NCBI GenBank assembly: GCA_022564995.1
Contig: JADFKK010000022.1
Coordinates: forward strand, 1 to 42,944
Source of the DNA: Planctomycetota bacterium
GTDB lineage: Bacteria; Planctomycetota; Planctomycetia; Pirellulales; JADFKK01
Length of the DNA: 42,944 nt
Direction: 5' to 3'
Shown: positions 23,926-32,731 of the stretch, one piece after another
Numbering within the stretch: position 1 is the stretch's first letter
Layout of the letters: each line of letters begins with the position of its first letter
Translations under genes and position numbers: made by a program
The notes under the pieces: model-generated
What the model was told of the DNA's origin: nothing
Database searches by the model: none
What the model saw: only the letters and a program-made list of their open reading frames with translations

Positions 23926-26287
23926 TTACGTCCCAGTCGCCTGCCTTGGCCTTCCTGTGCGCGCTGAAGGTGGCTGTGATCAATGTCCCGTTGACGACAA
24001 CGATGCTGGAGGCCATGGGGGCTCGTCCGGTACCGTTGGTGAGGGTCACGCTGGCCCCGGTCGCAAAGCCTGAGCCGGTGATTTCGACCACAGGAATGGA
24101 TGTACCCGCCGACATCGTATTGGGGTCAATGTCAGTCACGCTAACGCCCGCCGGGGTTTCGTTGTCCAAGTTGGTGACCGACACGTCGGCCGGGTCGAGG
24201 CCGTTGTAGCTCGCATCGGCGCTCACCGCCGCGGCAGTGACGATGCTGTAGGCATCGTCGCCGAGCTTCGGATCGGCCAAGTCGTCAACTCCGGTCACGG
24301 TGACCGTCTGGACTTGGTCCCAATTGGTCGACGTGAACACCAGACTGGTCGGCAAAACCGTGCCTTCGTCGGTATCGTCGGAGGAGATGCCGATCGTCAC
24401 GTCGGCCGTCGGCTGCGTATCGAGAACGACATCAAACGAGGCGTTCGTCCCATCCTCGCCGGTGACGAGCCCGGAGGTCGGCGTCACGCTGATGCCGGCC
24501 ACGGGAGGCGGAGTTGCGTAGGTGATCGTCAGCGACCAACTGTTGAGCGTGCCGACAATACCTTTCGTGTCGTCCTCGATCCGTAGGGTCCAGGTTCCGC
24601 TCGTGCTTCCGCCGTTGAAATCACTGAGCTGGCCCTCGGGCTGGAACACGCCGGTAAACGGCGCCGACGACGACGTAATGAACGCGGAAGCCTCGTCATC
24701 GATCGCCGTGCTGCTAAAGTTGTCGAGGTCGCCGCCAACATCGGTGAATAGTTCGACTTCAATACCGCCCGGACCGATCAGAAAGACGTCGAGGTCTGCG
24801 TCCCAGGCGTGGTCGATATCGAGCTTGACGTTCACGTCGAGGATCTCGAACGATTCGTTGACCGTCAGGGTCGAGTTGGTTTTGCCAGCGTTTCTTCCCT
24901 TGGCGTCTTTGAGTGTTTTGGGAACGTCCGTGCTGCTGTACGTCGTTGTCGCGATCTCGCCGTCCCGCGGGTCGATGCGCAGCAGCCAGGTATCCAAACC
25001 GCCGCCGTCGTTTGTTTCCCCGGTAACGATGGGGCGGCCAGCAGCGTCGATCGCCATGCCGCGCAGCCTACCACTACTGTCATCGACGCCGACAATGACG
25101 GAACCGCCGTAGCCAAACTCTGTGTCGAGCGTTCCATCGGCATTTGCACGGACGATAACTCCGTCCGTTTGACCTCCAGAATGGACGATATTTCCAGAGA
25201 GGTAGACCCTACCGTTCTGATCAACTGCTATTCTGCTCTCGGTGGCGTTTGCCGACTCGATTTGTGCCGGCGCCACGTTGTGTGTAAAGACTCCACCGAT
25301 CCCGAAGCTTGTGTCTAGGGTGCCCGTCTGGTCTACCTTGACCGCGGTAAACTCTTGGTCGTCCGCCAGTGAGCCGCCTACGGCGTAAGCGTTGTCATCG
25401 GAGTCGAGTACCATGTGACGGATGTTTAAGGCTGCAACAAACGTGGCCTCTCCGCCGACCCCATAGCCGGGATCGAGGTTGCCGTCTGTGTCAAAGCGCG
25501 CAAAGTAGCGTACCACTGGCTCGCCCTCAATGAGGTGAGCTTTGCCGGCCACCACGATCATACCGTCAGATTGCTCGGCCATTGTCGTTGCCTTATTGCC
25601 AAGCCCCAGCCCCAAAGCGTCGTGAACCACCGAGCCGCCTGAGCCAAAGCTCGTGTCGAGGGTCAGATCCGGATTGAGTTGAGTCAACTCGAAGTCATTG
25701 CCGGTAGTTGGATTATTGACCGTGTTGAGATAGAGGATCTTGCCAGAAGACAAGACGAGCAAATCTTCGACCCATCCGATACCCGAAACGGTGCCCAGTA
25801 GTGTTCCATCGCCATCGAAGCGAGCGATGAAATTGTCGCTCTTGACCTCCGGATCGACGTAATACTCTATCGCCATCGCTGAGACGACGATCGAGCCATC
25901 GCTGCCGAGAGCGATGTTGGTGCCGATATCGCGGTAGAATTCCCCGAAGTCGTAAATGGCATAACCGGTTCCGTTGAACGTGGTGTCGATCGATCCGTCG
26001 GTGTTATAGCGTGCCACCAACAGATCTTGTGAATTCTGCTGAATGTTTTTGGCGCGGACGCCGGCGACCACGATCTTGCCGTCGGCCTGCACCGCGACGT
26101 CGTAACCGCGGTCTGTGAATACCGCCTCCGACCAATCGGTCGCGATGTTCAGATCGACATACGGGTCGGCGACCGAAAGCATCTCGCGAGGTTCGAGCCG
26201 TTCGACAGACAAGCAGGCGCTTGCCCGATTGAGTTGCTTGCGTGTCGATTTCCGAGATTTTCTACTGGGGAGTGTGCGGCGTTTCAT
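23882..26287 (-). CDS. Surface protein with delta-60 repeats, P domain and IPT-like domain
   Basis: The 801-residue protein starts at the ATG at 26287 after AAAGGATC; the longer upstream frame has no support. A basic leader ends in VERLEPREMLS (residues 28-38), the planctomycete signal found on large exported proteins. Residues about 45-440 contain delta-60 propeller repeats (YDVAVQADGKIVVAG, LLVARYNTDGSIDTTFNG, FARFDTDGNLDPGYG, AVKVDQTGTLDTSFG). A proprotein-convertase P domain lies about 466-587 (AWDADLDVFLIGPGG, SGTWTLRIEDDTKG), then a beta-sandwich repeat about 596-709 (LVFTSTNWDQVQTVTVTG) and an IPT/TIG-like domain from 715. The end appears frameshifted (see 23613-23925). Likely a calcium-binding adhesion or cell-surface protein; no catalytic domain seen. 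Lies 158 bases after another surface protein gene on the same strand. Confidence 0.85.
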   Translation of the reverse strand: MKRRTLPSRKSRKSTRKQLNRASACLSVERLEPREMLSVADPYVDLNIATDWSEAVFTDRGYDVAVQADGKIVVAGVRAKNIQQNSQDLLVARYNTDGSIDTTFNGTGYAIYDFGEFYRDIGTNIALGSDGSIVVSAMAIEYYVDPEVKSDNFIARFDGDGTLLGTVSGIGWVEDLLVLSSGKILYLNTVNNPTTGNDFELTQLNPDLTLDTSFGSGGSVVHDALGLGLGNKATTMAEQSDGMIVVAGKAHLIEGEPVVRYFARFDTDGNLDPGYGVGGEATFVAALNIRHMVLDSDDNAYAVGGSLADDQEFTAVKVDQTGTLDTSFGIGGVFTHNVAPAQIESANATESRIAVDQNGRVYLSGNIVHSGGQTDGVIVRANADGTLDTEFGYGGSVIVGVDDSSGRLRGMAIDAAGRPIVTGETNDGGGLDTWLLRIDPRDGEIATTTYSSTDVPKTLKDAKGRNAGKTNSTLTVNESFEILDVNVKLDIDHAWDADLDVFLIGPGGIEVELFTDVGGDLDNFSSTAIDDEASAFITSSSAPFTGVFQPEGQLSDFNGGSTSGTWTLRIEDDTKGIVGTLNSWSLTITYATPPPVAGISVTPTSGLVTGEDGTNASFDVVLDTQPTADVTIGISSDDTDEGTVLPTSLVFTSTNWDQVQTVTVTGVDDLADPKLGDDAYSIVTAAAVSADASYNGLDPADVSVTNLDNETPAGVSVTDIDPNTMSAGTSIPVVEITGSGFATGASVTLTNGTGRAPMASSIVVVNGTLITATFSAHRKAKAGDWDVTRTAPAAPAPPASA

Positions 26288-26445
26288 GTCGGATCCTTTC
26301 GAGGAGTTGGTGAGTCTTTCGATCATTCGTAACGATTCATCACTCGGCGAGCGGCGACACCGCGCGCTGGCCGTGCGGATTCTAGCCACGGTTTGATGCA
26401 CCCGTAGACCGCCGGCTTGCCGTGGCGCTGCACTGGACATTCCCT

Positions 26446-28917
26446 CTACCCTTCGTTGATCGCGGTGTAGATGTCGTTCGCCATGATCCGCAGCGCGGCC
26501 TCCGTGGCATCGATCACACCGTCGCCGTTGGTGTCGTAGATTTTCGCCGCGCCGAGGATGTCGTCGGGATCGTCCGTTAGGGCGTTGGTGGCCAGCAGTA
26601 GTTGCATGATGGTCAGGTTGCTGTCGTTGGCTACGCTAAAGGCGGCGCCGCTGGTGCCGACGTTGACGATCTTGGTGCCAATCCCCGTGTCGGTCACGTT
26701 GAAACCGTAGTCGGCGGCCACGTATCCAGCCAGATTGCTGCTGGTGAAATACGTCGCCATCGCGGTGGCCATGAACTGGGCGTCGACCTTGGCCGGCCCG
26801 GCAGACTTCTGGGCTTTCTGTTTGAACAGTTCCTGCTTATAGAAGTTCGCCACGCTCGTGCCGTCAAAGACGTTACCGAACACGTTGGCGAAATTCGTCG
26901 ACAGCCAGGTCGCCAGACTCGCGCCGCCGGCGTCGATCAGCGCCTGGCCATGCTTGTTCTGCCAAAAGCCGATGCTGGCCGTGTCGCCGCTGGTGACTTG
27001 CCCGCCGAGTTCGGCGAACACGTAGTCGCTGGCGTCGGTGCGATCGAGCGTCAACTGCATCGTGTCGTTGGCCACAATCACCCCGCCCAACGAGCCAAGA
27101 CCTTCGGCGCCGTCGTCCACGCCGCTCGGCTGCAACTCGTGCAGTTGATACGTCGCCGAGTCCAGATCCTCGAACAAGTAATAGCCGCCATCGCTCGTGA
27201 AGACGGTCTCCAGGACTAAGCTACCCGAGGCATCGAGCAACTCAACCGCCACCCCGTCAATCCCCGGTTCGTTGGCGTCGAAAAGTCCATCCTGGTCAAC
27301 GTCCACAAACACCACGCCGCTGATGCTGGCCTGATTCAGCACAGTCACACTGATCGTGTTGACGGCACTCTCGCCCGCTTCGTCAGTGACTTTCACTTCG
27401 ACCAGGTAGATGTTGTCACCAGCCGTTCCGCCCACGTCGGCCGGGCTCTCGAAGTCCGGCGCTGCAACGAAACTCAACTGACCGCTCGGGAGAATCTCGA
27501 ACAACGCGTCATCCGGACCGGCTCCGGTAAGCGTGAAATCAAGCGTGTCGCCGGGAAGATCCGGGTCCGAAGCGACGACGATTCCCACGGACGTTTGGTT
27601 CTCATCGACATCGAAGCTTTGAGCGGCAATCGTGGGCGGTTGGTTCGTGATACACGACAAAGACAATGTGAACGACACTCCGTTCTTGGAAAACGGGATG
27701 GTCGATGGTGTGGGTTGGCAATCAGCAGCCACGTCAAAATGTTGAGTTACGTCCGCGACGAGTCGGTATGCCTGGGATGGCACGACGATGAAATCCTGAA
27801 CGCCATTGAAGGAACCAAAGTCACCGTTGACGTTGGGAATAAAATGGAATTGGTACGTGCCAGTGTAGTCGTTTGGATCGATTCGGAGAGTCGAGTTCCT
27901 AAAGAACAGTGTGTCACCAACTCCGTCCGCCGAGAGTGGGGTCTTGCTTGTCACGTTTCCGTCAGCGTCTACGGAAAAAAAGACAAAGCCTCCGCCGTTG
28001 GGAAACTGGATATCCCCGTGTTGAATTCCCGGTAAGACGACAATAGATCGGAACCCGACCGGATCAACAGTACCCCCGAAAGCGTTGCCGTAATGCCCAC
28101 CGAAATCACCGGGATCGATGTTGATGGTGGTGTTCTTAAAGAAGAGCGTGTTTCCCACGCCAAACAACGAATCTGAGTTGGGGCTCGTTACGTCTCCGTT
28201 CGCGTCAACATTGTAACGAAAAAAGCCGCCCCTCGGTTGAATTAAATAGCTGGTGAGCCCGGGAATGACGACGAAGCTTTTGGTTCCAAAATTCGTACCA
28301 ACCGAAACTGCCGACATGCCGTACTCACCCACGTAGTCCACTGGGTCGACATTGAGCGTCGTCGTGTTGAATGTCAAGGTCGTGCCGTTGGCAACGGCCG
28401 CTACGGTATTATTGCTAGTCACATCTCCATTCGCAGCCACGTCGAAACTGAGCCCCTGTCCAGGATGTGTCACATCGTAGCCCCTGATGTTGGGAACGAC
28501 CACTACACTCTGGACCCCTGATCCACCCGCCCTGCGCGTAATGTTGACTAGATTGTAAATTCCCGTGTATGCGGCCGGGTCAATCAAAACGGTCGTGTTA
28601 TTGAACGTCAGCGTACTGTCGCTTCCCTCGGCGGCGGAGCTGTTGCTTGTCACAATGCCATTGGCATCAACGTTGAAGCTGAAGGCACTTGCAGCAAAAA
28701 GCGAGATAGTATGCGTTCCCTGACTGAGTTCAAGTGTTATCTGTCCCGCATTGTTGAAAGAAGAGGCTCCAACATTGTAAAGCCCCAAGTAGTCCCCCGG
28801 ATCGATGGTGATCGCCGACAGCATCCTGCGATCTTCCATAGTCTCAAAGGCCAGTCGTCGTGAATTGGGGACCAGATAGGGTCGAATACGATTGAATCGG
28901 GGCATGCGTAAGAGCAT
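26446..28917 (-). CDS. Surface protein with five novel IDPxDYxGxY repeats, cadherin-like and SdrD B-like domains
   Basis: The 823-residue protein starts at the ATG at 28917 behind GGAG. The leader ends with FETMEDRRMLS (24-34), the same export signal class as its neighbour. From 38 to about 420 there are five copies of a roughly 75-residue unit: IDPxDYxGxY, a segment with SFVVxPG, F..xVDANGxVTS and TLxFxNTT, the fifth being divergent. Then a cadherin-like domain about 426-524 (FDVDENQTSVGIVVASDPD), an SdrD B-like domain about 529-632 (ISGVVFVDVDQDGLFDANEP, GYYLFEDLDSATYQLHE), and a C-terminal domain starting TASIGFWQNKHGQALI. The end carries an EF-hand/dockerin-like DTNGDGVIDATE (about 792-804). 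Probably an exported, calcium-binding surface protein. The repeat unit matches no family I can name. Confidence 0.85.
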   Translation of the reverse strand: MLLRMPRFNRIRPYLVPNSRRLAFETMEDRRMLSAITIDPGDYLGLYNVGASSFNNAGQITLELSQGTHTISLFAASAFSFNVDANGIVTSNSSAAEGSDSTLTFNNTTVLIDPAAYTGIYNLVNITRRAGGSGVQSVVVVPNIRGYDVTHPGQGLSFDVAANGDVTSNNTVAAVANGTTLTFNTTTLNVDPVDYVGEYGMSAVSVGTNFGTKSFVVIPGLTSYLIQPRGGFFRYNVDANGDVTSPNSDSLFGVGNTLFFKNTTINIDPGDFGGHYGNAFGGTVDPVGFRSIVVLPGIQHGDIQFPNGGGFVFFSVDADGNVTSKTPLSADGVGDTLFFRNSTLRIDPNDYTGTYQFHFIPNVNGDFGSFNGVQDFIVVPSQAYRLVADVTQHFDVAADCQPTPSTIPFSKNGVSFTLSLSCITNQPPTIAAQSFDVDENQTSVGIVVASDPDLPGDTLDFTLTGAGPDDALFEILPSGQLSFVAAPDFESPADVGGTAGDNIYLVEVKVTDEAGESAVNTISVTVLNQASISGVVFVDVDQDGLFDANEPGIDGVAVELLDASGSLVLETVFTSDGGYYLFEDLDSATYQLHELQPSGVDDGAEGLGSLGGVIVANDTMQLTLDRTDASDYVFAELGGQVTSGDTASIGFWQNKHGQALIDAGGASLATWLSTNFANVFGNVFDGTSVANFYKQELFKQKAQKSAGPAKVDAQFMATAMATYFTSSNLAGYVAADYGFNVTDTGIGTKIVNVGTSGAAFSVANDSNLTIMQLLLATNALTDDPDDILGAAKIYDTNGDGVIDATEAALRIMANDIYTAINEG

Positions 28918-28939
28918 AGTGTCATCTCCAAGCTGCAAG

Positions 28940-28986
28940 CGGTTTGCGGTATAATATAAAGACACGCTCCGGGGGCGCGCAAACCG
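28940..28986 (-). promoter_or_regulatory. Promoter-like sequence flanked by a 9-base inverted repeat
   Basis: On the minus strand TTGCGC (28977-28982), an 18-base spacer and TATATT (28953-28958) could form a promoter for the surface protein gene starting at 28917. CGGTTTGCG (28940-28948) and CGCAAACCG (28978-28986) are exact complements that bracket it, overlapping the -35 box on one side. This would suit an operator bound by a dimer or a looping regulator, but the function is inferred. Confidence 0.4.
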
Positions 28987-29005
28987 ATCGCCCGCGTGAG
29001 TGCCA

Positions 29006-29046
29006 GGCCGGTGAGTTACCCGTTTCGTCGCGAGGGCTCACCGGCC
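29006..29046. repeat. 10-base inverted repeat between kinase and surface protein genes
   Basis: GGCCGGTGAG (29006-29015) pairs exactly with CTCACCGGCC (29037-29046), loop 21 bases. It follows the kinase stop on the minus strand. A GCTTTT follows on the plus-strand side, so as a classical terminator it would face the wrong way; role unclear. Confidence 0.5.
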
Positions 29047-29061
29047 GCTTTTGTGTTGTCG

Positions 29062-31794
29062 TTATTTCGATTTTTCGCTGGTGTCCACCGGCGCAACTAA
29101 CGGGCCAATTAACTTTCCGGTTTCTCCGTCGAATCGCAGCACGCCGTCGGGATAGAGGCAACTGACGTACAGATCATCGTCGGGGCCGTATGCGACGTCG
29201 GTGAAGATGCGCTCGTGATCAACGGACCACACGATCGCTCTAGTTTTCGTATCGAAGCAGTATAGAGAGCTCACCTCACCTCGCATGCCAGCCCGGCTCG
29301 ACACGAAGAGTCTGTTTTTTGGGCCAAACGTCAGGCCGTTGGGGCGCAATCCAGCACGGCTTACAAAAGTGTCGATGAATCGACCCGACTCCCCGTCGTA
29401 GCGCAAGACGGCGTCGGTCGCGGAACTTGCAACAAAGAGGCTGCCATCTGGTCCGAAGGACAACGCCAATGGGCCAAGTAGGCCGCCGCTCTTGGGTTGG
29501 ACGAAAACGTCGATGAATTCACCGGTGGCACCGTCATACTGAAAGACCTGATGTGTCGAACTGCTGCTGACGTAAAGATTGCGATCCGGGCCGAAGGTCA
29601 ATCCGACCGGGTTGCGAATTTTCTTGGCAAGGATCTCGATAAGCTCACCAGTGGAACCGTCGTACCGCGAAACGCAGTCGTCAAACTCGCCACAGACATA
29701 GAGATCTCCATCGGGTCCGAAAGCCAATCCGTTAGGCGACCTGAGTCCATCGCCTCGCGCGAACACTCGCCCGAGGCGGCCTCCTCCCTCGTCGAGTTGC
29801 GATACGTCGAACTGAAGCACCCAACTCAATGTGCGACTGCCGACAAAGAGATCGCCGCGCGGTCCAAACGTCAATCCCAAGGGCCTGTTGTATCCCCAGG
29901 CCTCGTCTAGTCGATCGGTCTTCTTGAAAAGACGGCCCAAAATTTGGCCCAAATAATCAGCGAGATACACTTTTCTATACGTTCGCGCGTCCGAGTATCG
30001 ATTTCCCTCGTCGATCAGCTCAATGGCCCGTTGTATTTCCACGATTACCTTTTCCGTTTCACCAAGTCTCGCAAGGCAGATTCCGAGCACGGCATGGGTC
30101 GTTGCCAGGTCAAATATCACCTGCGGTTCGTTGGGAAACTCATCCACACGGTTTTCTTGAGACCTAACACTTCTGTAATGTCTTCGGATACTGAGTTCAA
30201 ATGCTCTTGATTCCCGACGGGTTAGACGATCGCTCACGCCCTCCTCAAGGAAGAACCTTTCCGAGAAGATACTGGACGTTTTCAACATCAGTAGAACATT
30301 TGCCGAGGATGCCTGCCGCCGAGAATCGGCCAGCGTCCGCTGACGCTCGGCTTCAGCGAGGGCCAGCTTTTCGTCGCTCAGTCGCTGCTCTGCAAGGCGT
30401 TCTGCTTTCGTTGCCCGCACGGCTTGCCACAGGCTGAGACCCGTGCCGACGATCAGAGAGATTGCGACCAGCGTCGTCGTCACGAAAGCGACTTTGTTTC
30501 TGCGGGCGAATTTCGCGAGCCGATAACCGGCCGACGGCGGACAAGCCTCGACCGGCTCGTCTTTGAGGTATCGCTCCAGGTCGGCGGCCAGCGCGCTGGC
30601 CGATTCGTAGCGGCGGTTGCGGTCTTTTTCTAGGGCTTTCATGACGATCCAATCGACTTCGCCCCGCAGGGACTGCGATAGTTTCCGGCCGTCGACGGCG
30701 CGGCGGTCGGAAACCGTCGAAAGGTTCTCGGCCGCCAGCGTGCTGACCCGGGCGCTGGGATGCGGGGGCTGGTCTTCACGAATCATCCGGCGCATTTCGT
30801 CGAAGCCGGCCTTCTTGAGCGTTTCCTTGTCGAAGGGCGTCGTGCCGGTCAGCAGCTCGTAAAGCAGCACGCCGAGCGAGTAGACGTCGGCCCGCGTGTC
30901 GACGTCGACTCCGCTCATTTCCGCCTGTTCGGGGCTCATGTAGAGCGGCGTGCCGATCATCTGCGCGAATTGGGTGTAGACGGTCGCTTCGCTGAGCTGC
31001 TGGTTGATTGCCTTGGCCACACCGAAATCGATGACCTTGGGCACGGCGGCTCCGTCGATCTGGGTCACCAGCACGTTCGACGGCTTGATGTCGCGGTGAA
31101 TAATGCCCTTGAGATGGGCGTGCTGCACGGCCCGGCAAACCGTGATGAACAGTTCCAGCCGCTGGCGGGTCGGCAGTTTCGCGTTGTCGCAGTATTCGGT
31201 GATCGGCAGGCCGCGAACCAATTCCATGACGAAATATGGACGACCCGCGGAAAAGGGGACAGGTCCAATTTGCCGGGACGGCCCGGAGGGTGCTTCGCAC
31301 AAATTGGACCTGTCCCCTTTTCCGCCGTCGGTCGTGCCCGCATCGAACACCTTGGCGATGTTGGGATGATCCATCATGGCCAGCGCCTGGCGTTCGGCCT
31401 CGAAGCGGGCCAGCACCTGCCGGCTGTCCATGCCGGGCTTGATGATCTTCAGCGCCACCTTGCGGCGGATCGGCTGCTCTTGCTCGGCCACAAAGACGAC
31501 GCCCATGCCCCCTTCGCCGATCTGTTCGCGAAGCTTGTAGGGGCCGATGACGTCGCCGACCTGTTCGGTGATCGGTTCGCTGATCGGCGGCAGGTCGAAG
31601 GTCGCGACGACGGGAGCTGCCGGCTGTTCGAGAAACTCCTGATGCTCGTCGGTGACGTGCAGCAGGGCCGTGACGCGACCGGACAGCGCATCGTCATCGC
31701 CACACGCCTGCTGCAAGTAATCGGCGCGTGATTCCGCCGGCATTTTGCGGGCGACGTTGAAAATCGCTTCTTCGTCTAATGGATCGTTTTTCAT
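29062..31794 (-). CDS. Membrane Ser/Thr protein kinase with C-terminal NHL-like propeller
   Basis: The 910-residue protein starts at an ATG preceded by AGGAA. After a helical N-terminus it has a Hanks-type kinase domain about 84-410: GEGGMG loop (93-98), K116 in VALKII, HRDIKPSN (D235), DFG (256-258) and SPEQ. A single membrane segment (about 436-458) leads to a helical region and, from about 640, five or six NHL/SMP-30-like blades such as GLAFGPDGDLYVCGEFDD and GLTFGPDRNLYVSSSSTH. The kinase should face the cytoplasm and the propeller the outside. Odd feature: residues about 158-183 between the N-lobe strands (DAGTTDGG and GRPYFVMEL) are encoded by a palindromic repeat and have no counterpart in relatives. 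The ECF sigma gene lies upstream on the same strand. All catalytic residues are intact. Confidence 0.9.
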   Translation of the reverse strand: MKNDPLDEEAIFNVARKMPAESRADYLQQACGDDDALSGRVTALLHVTDEHQEFLEQPAAPVVATFDLPPISEPITEQVGDVIGPYKLREQIGEGGMGVVFVAEQEQPIRRKVALKIIKPGMDSRQVLARFEAERQALAMMDHPNIAKVFDAGTTDGGKGDRSNLCEAPSGPSRQIGPVPFSAGRPYFVMELVRGLPITEYCDNAKLPTRQRLELFITVCRAVQHAHLKGIIHRDIKPSNVLVTQIDGAAVPKVIDFGVAKAINQQLSEATVYTQFAQMIGTPLYMSPEQAEMSGVDVDTRADVYSLGVLLYELLTGTTPFDKETLKKAGFDEMRRMIREDQPPHPSARVSTLAAENLSTVSDRRAVDGRKLSQSLRGEVDWIVMKALEKDRNRRYESASALAADLERYLKDEPVEACPPSAGYRLAKFARRNKVAFVTTTLVAISLIVGTGLSLWQAVRATKAERLAEQRLSDEKLALAEAERQRTLADSRRQASSANVLLMLKTSSIFSERFFLEEGVSDRLTRRESRAFELSIRRHYRSVRSQENRVDEFPNEPQVIFDLATTHAVLGICLARLGETEKVIVEIQRAIELIDEGNRYSDARTYRKVYLADYLGQILGRLFKKTDRLDEAWGYNRPLGLTFGPRGDLFVGSRTLSWVLQFDVSQLDEGGGRLGRVFARGDGLRSPNGLAFGPDGDLYVCGEFDDCVSRYDGSTGELIEILAKKIRNPVGLTFGPDRNLYVSSSSTHQVFQYDGATGEFIDVFVQPKSGGLLGPLALSFGPDGSLFVASSATDAVLRYDGESGRFIDTFVSRAGLRPNGLTFGPKNRLFVSSRAGMRGEVSSLYCFDTKTRAIVWSVDHERIFTDVAYGPDDDLYVSCLYPDGVLRFDGETGKLIGPLVAPVDTSEKSK
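31247..31325. repeat. REP-like palindrome inserted in frame in the kinase gene
   Basis: Two perfect 26-base arms (31247-31272 and 31300-31325) enclose an inner CCGGG-ACGG-CCCGG hairpin (31273-31286). The arm contains GGGGACAGGTCCAATTTG, a sequence style I associate with REP elements mobilised by REP-associated tyrosine transposases; that link is from memory, not shown here. No transposase gene is in the window. The element keeps the kinase reading frame open and contributes 25-26 codons. Confidence 0.85.
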
Positions 31795-31854
31795 GTTTAC
31801 GGTTCCTGTTGTGGCGACCTATACTGCTCACGGATGAAAACGGCACGTTTGTTT

Positions 31855-31949
31855 GTTTAACGGCAAGCCGCAGGCGACTGTGTTTCAAAACTGCGTTTCT
31901 AACCCAAGCGTCCACTCAAAACGCAGTCGCCTGCGGCTGGCCGTTAAAC
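31855..31949. repeat. 26-base imperfect inverted repeat between sigma factor and kinase
   Basis: 31855-31880 and 31924-31949 are complementary with a single mismatch (GTTTAACGGC and AGCCGCAGGCGACTG are shared), with a 43-base centre. Weaker complementarity continues on both sides (CGGCACGTTTG against the complement of CGAGCCATTTTT). The spacer 31795-32053 has no gene; the element may affect the sigma-kinase transcript or be a dispersed palindrome. Confidence 0.75.
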
Positions 31950-32053
31950 GAGCCATTTTTCAGCCGTGCGGGATATAAATCGCTCGCCACATCTACCAAT
32001 GCGAAATCTAGCCGTGCGCGACCCAACGAATTATCGTGAAAAAGAGAAGAAAA

Positions 32054-32653
32054 TCAGATTTGCGAATCGGACGGCTCTCGCCCCGACATCTCGACGAACA
32101 GCCAACTCTTGGCGTAAGCCCAGTCGTTGTCGGCAGTTGACGAAGATATCCCCAATGCCTCGGCCGCCTGAGCGTGGCTGAGGCCGGCAAAGAAGCGAAG
32201 CTTTACGAATTCCGCTTTTCGCGGGTCTTTGTCTTGCAGCTTCTGCAGCGATTCGTCGAGGGCGAGCAGATCGAGCGGGTCGAATTCGGCGCCGTCGCTG
32301 GCCGGATCGACGCTGGAAAGGGCCACCCGCTGCCGCCCGCCGCCGGCCTTCAAGCTGTTCTTGCTGCGGGCATGTTCGACCAGAATTCGCCGCATCGCTT
32401 CGGCGGCGGCGGAAAAGAAGTGCCCTCGACTGTCCCAATGCTTCGCCGCGTCGTCATCGACCAGACGGACATAAGCCTCATGCACCAGGGCCGTACTCTG
32501 CAGCGTGTGATCCGACCGCTCGGCGGCCATGCGTGACGCAGCCAGCCTGCGCAGCTCGTCATAGACAATTGGCAGTAACGCTTCGGCCGCTTGCTTGCTG
32601 CCCGATTCGATGTCCGCCAGGATGTGAGTCACATCGTGCATGGCGGCTATCAT
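32054..32653 (-). CDS. ECF-like RNA polymerase sigma factor (Sigma70_ECF type)
   Basis: The 199-residue protein has region 2 (AEALLPIVYDELRRLAASRM, LQSTALVHEAYVRLVDD, SRGHFFSAAAEAMRRILVEH) and region 4 (FVKLRFFAGLSHAQAAEALG followed by ISSSTADNDWAYAKSWL). This is the planctomycete-enriched ECF-like group whose members usually sit beside a Ser/Thr kinase, as here: the kinase gene starts 259 bases downstream on the same strand. Expected to direct RNA polymerase to a small regulon under kinase control, by inference. The start may be 32653 (AAGG very close) or the MHDVTHILADI start at 32641, which matches relatives better. Confidence 0.92.
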   Translation of the reverse strand: MIAAMHDVTHILADIESGSKQAAEALLPIVYDELRRLAASRMAAERSDHTLQSTALVHEAYVRLVDDDAAKHWDSRGHFFSAAAEAMRRILVEHARSKNSLKAGGGRQRVALSSVDPASDGAEFDPLDLLALDESLQKLQDKDPRKAEFVKLRFFAGLSHAQAAEALGISSSTADNDWAYAKSWLFVEMSGREPSDSQI

Positions 32654-32731
32654 AACCTTGGCTCGACCGGTTTTCCAGTTCGGAGCGGCCTAACCGCCAG
32701 GTGAATTGTCATTCTTCACGCTCGCCAGCAT

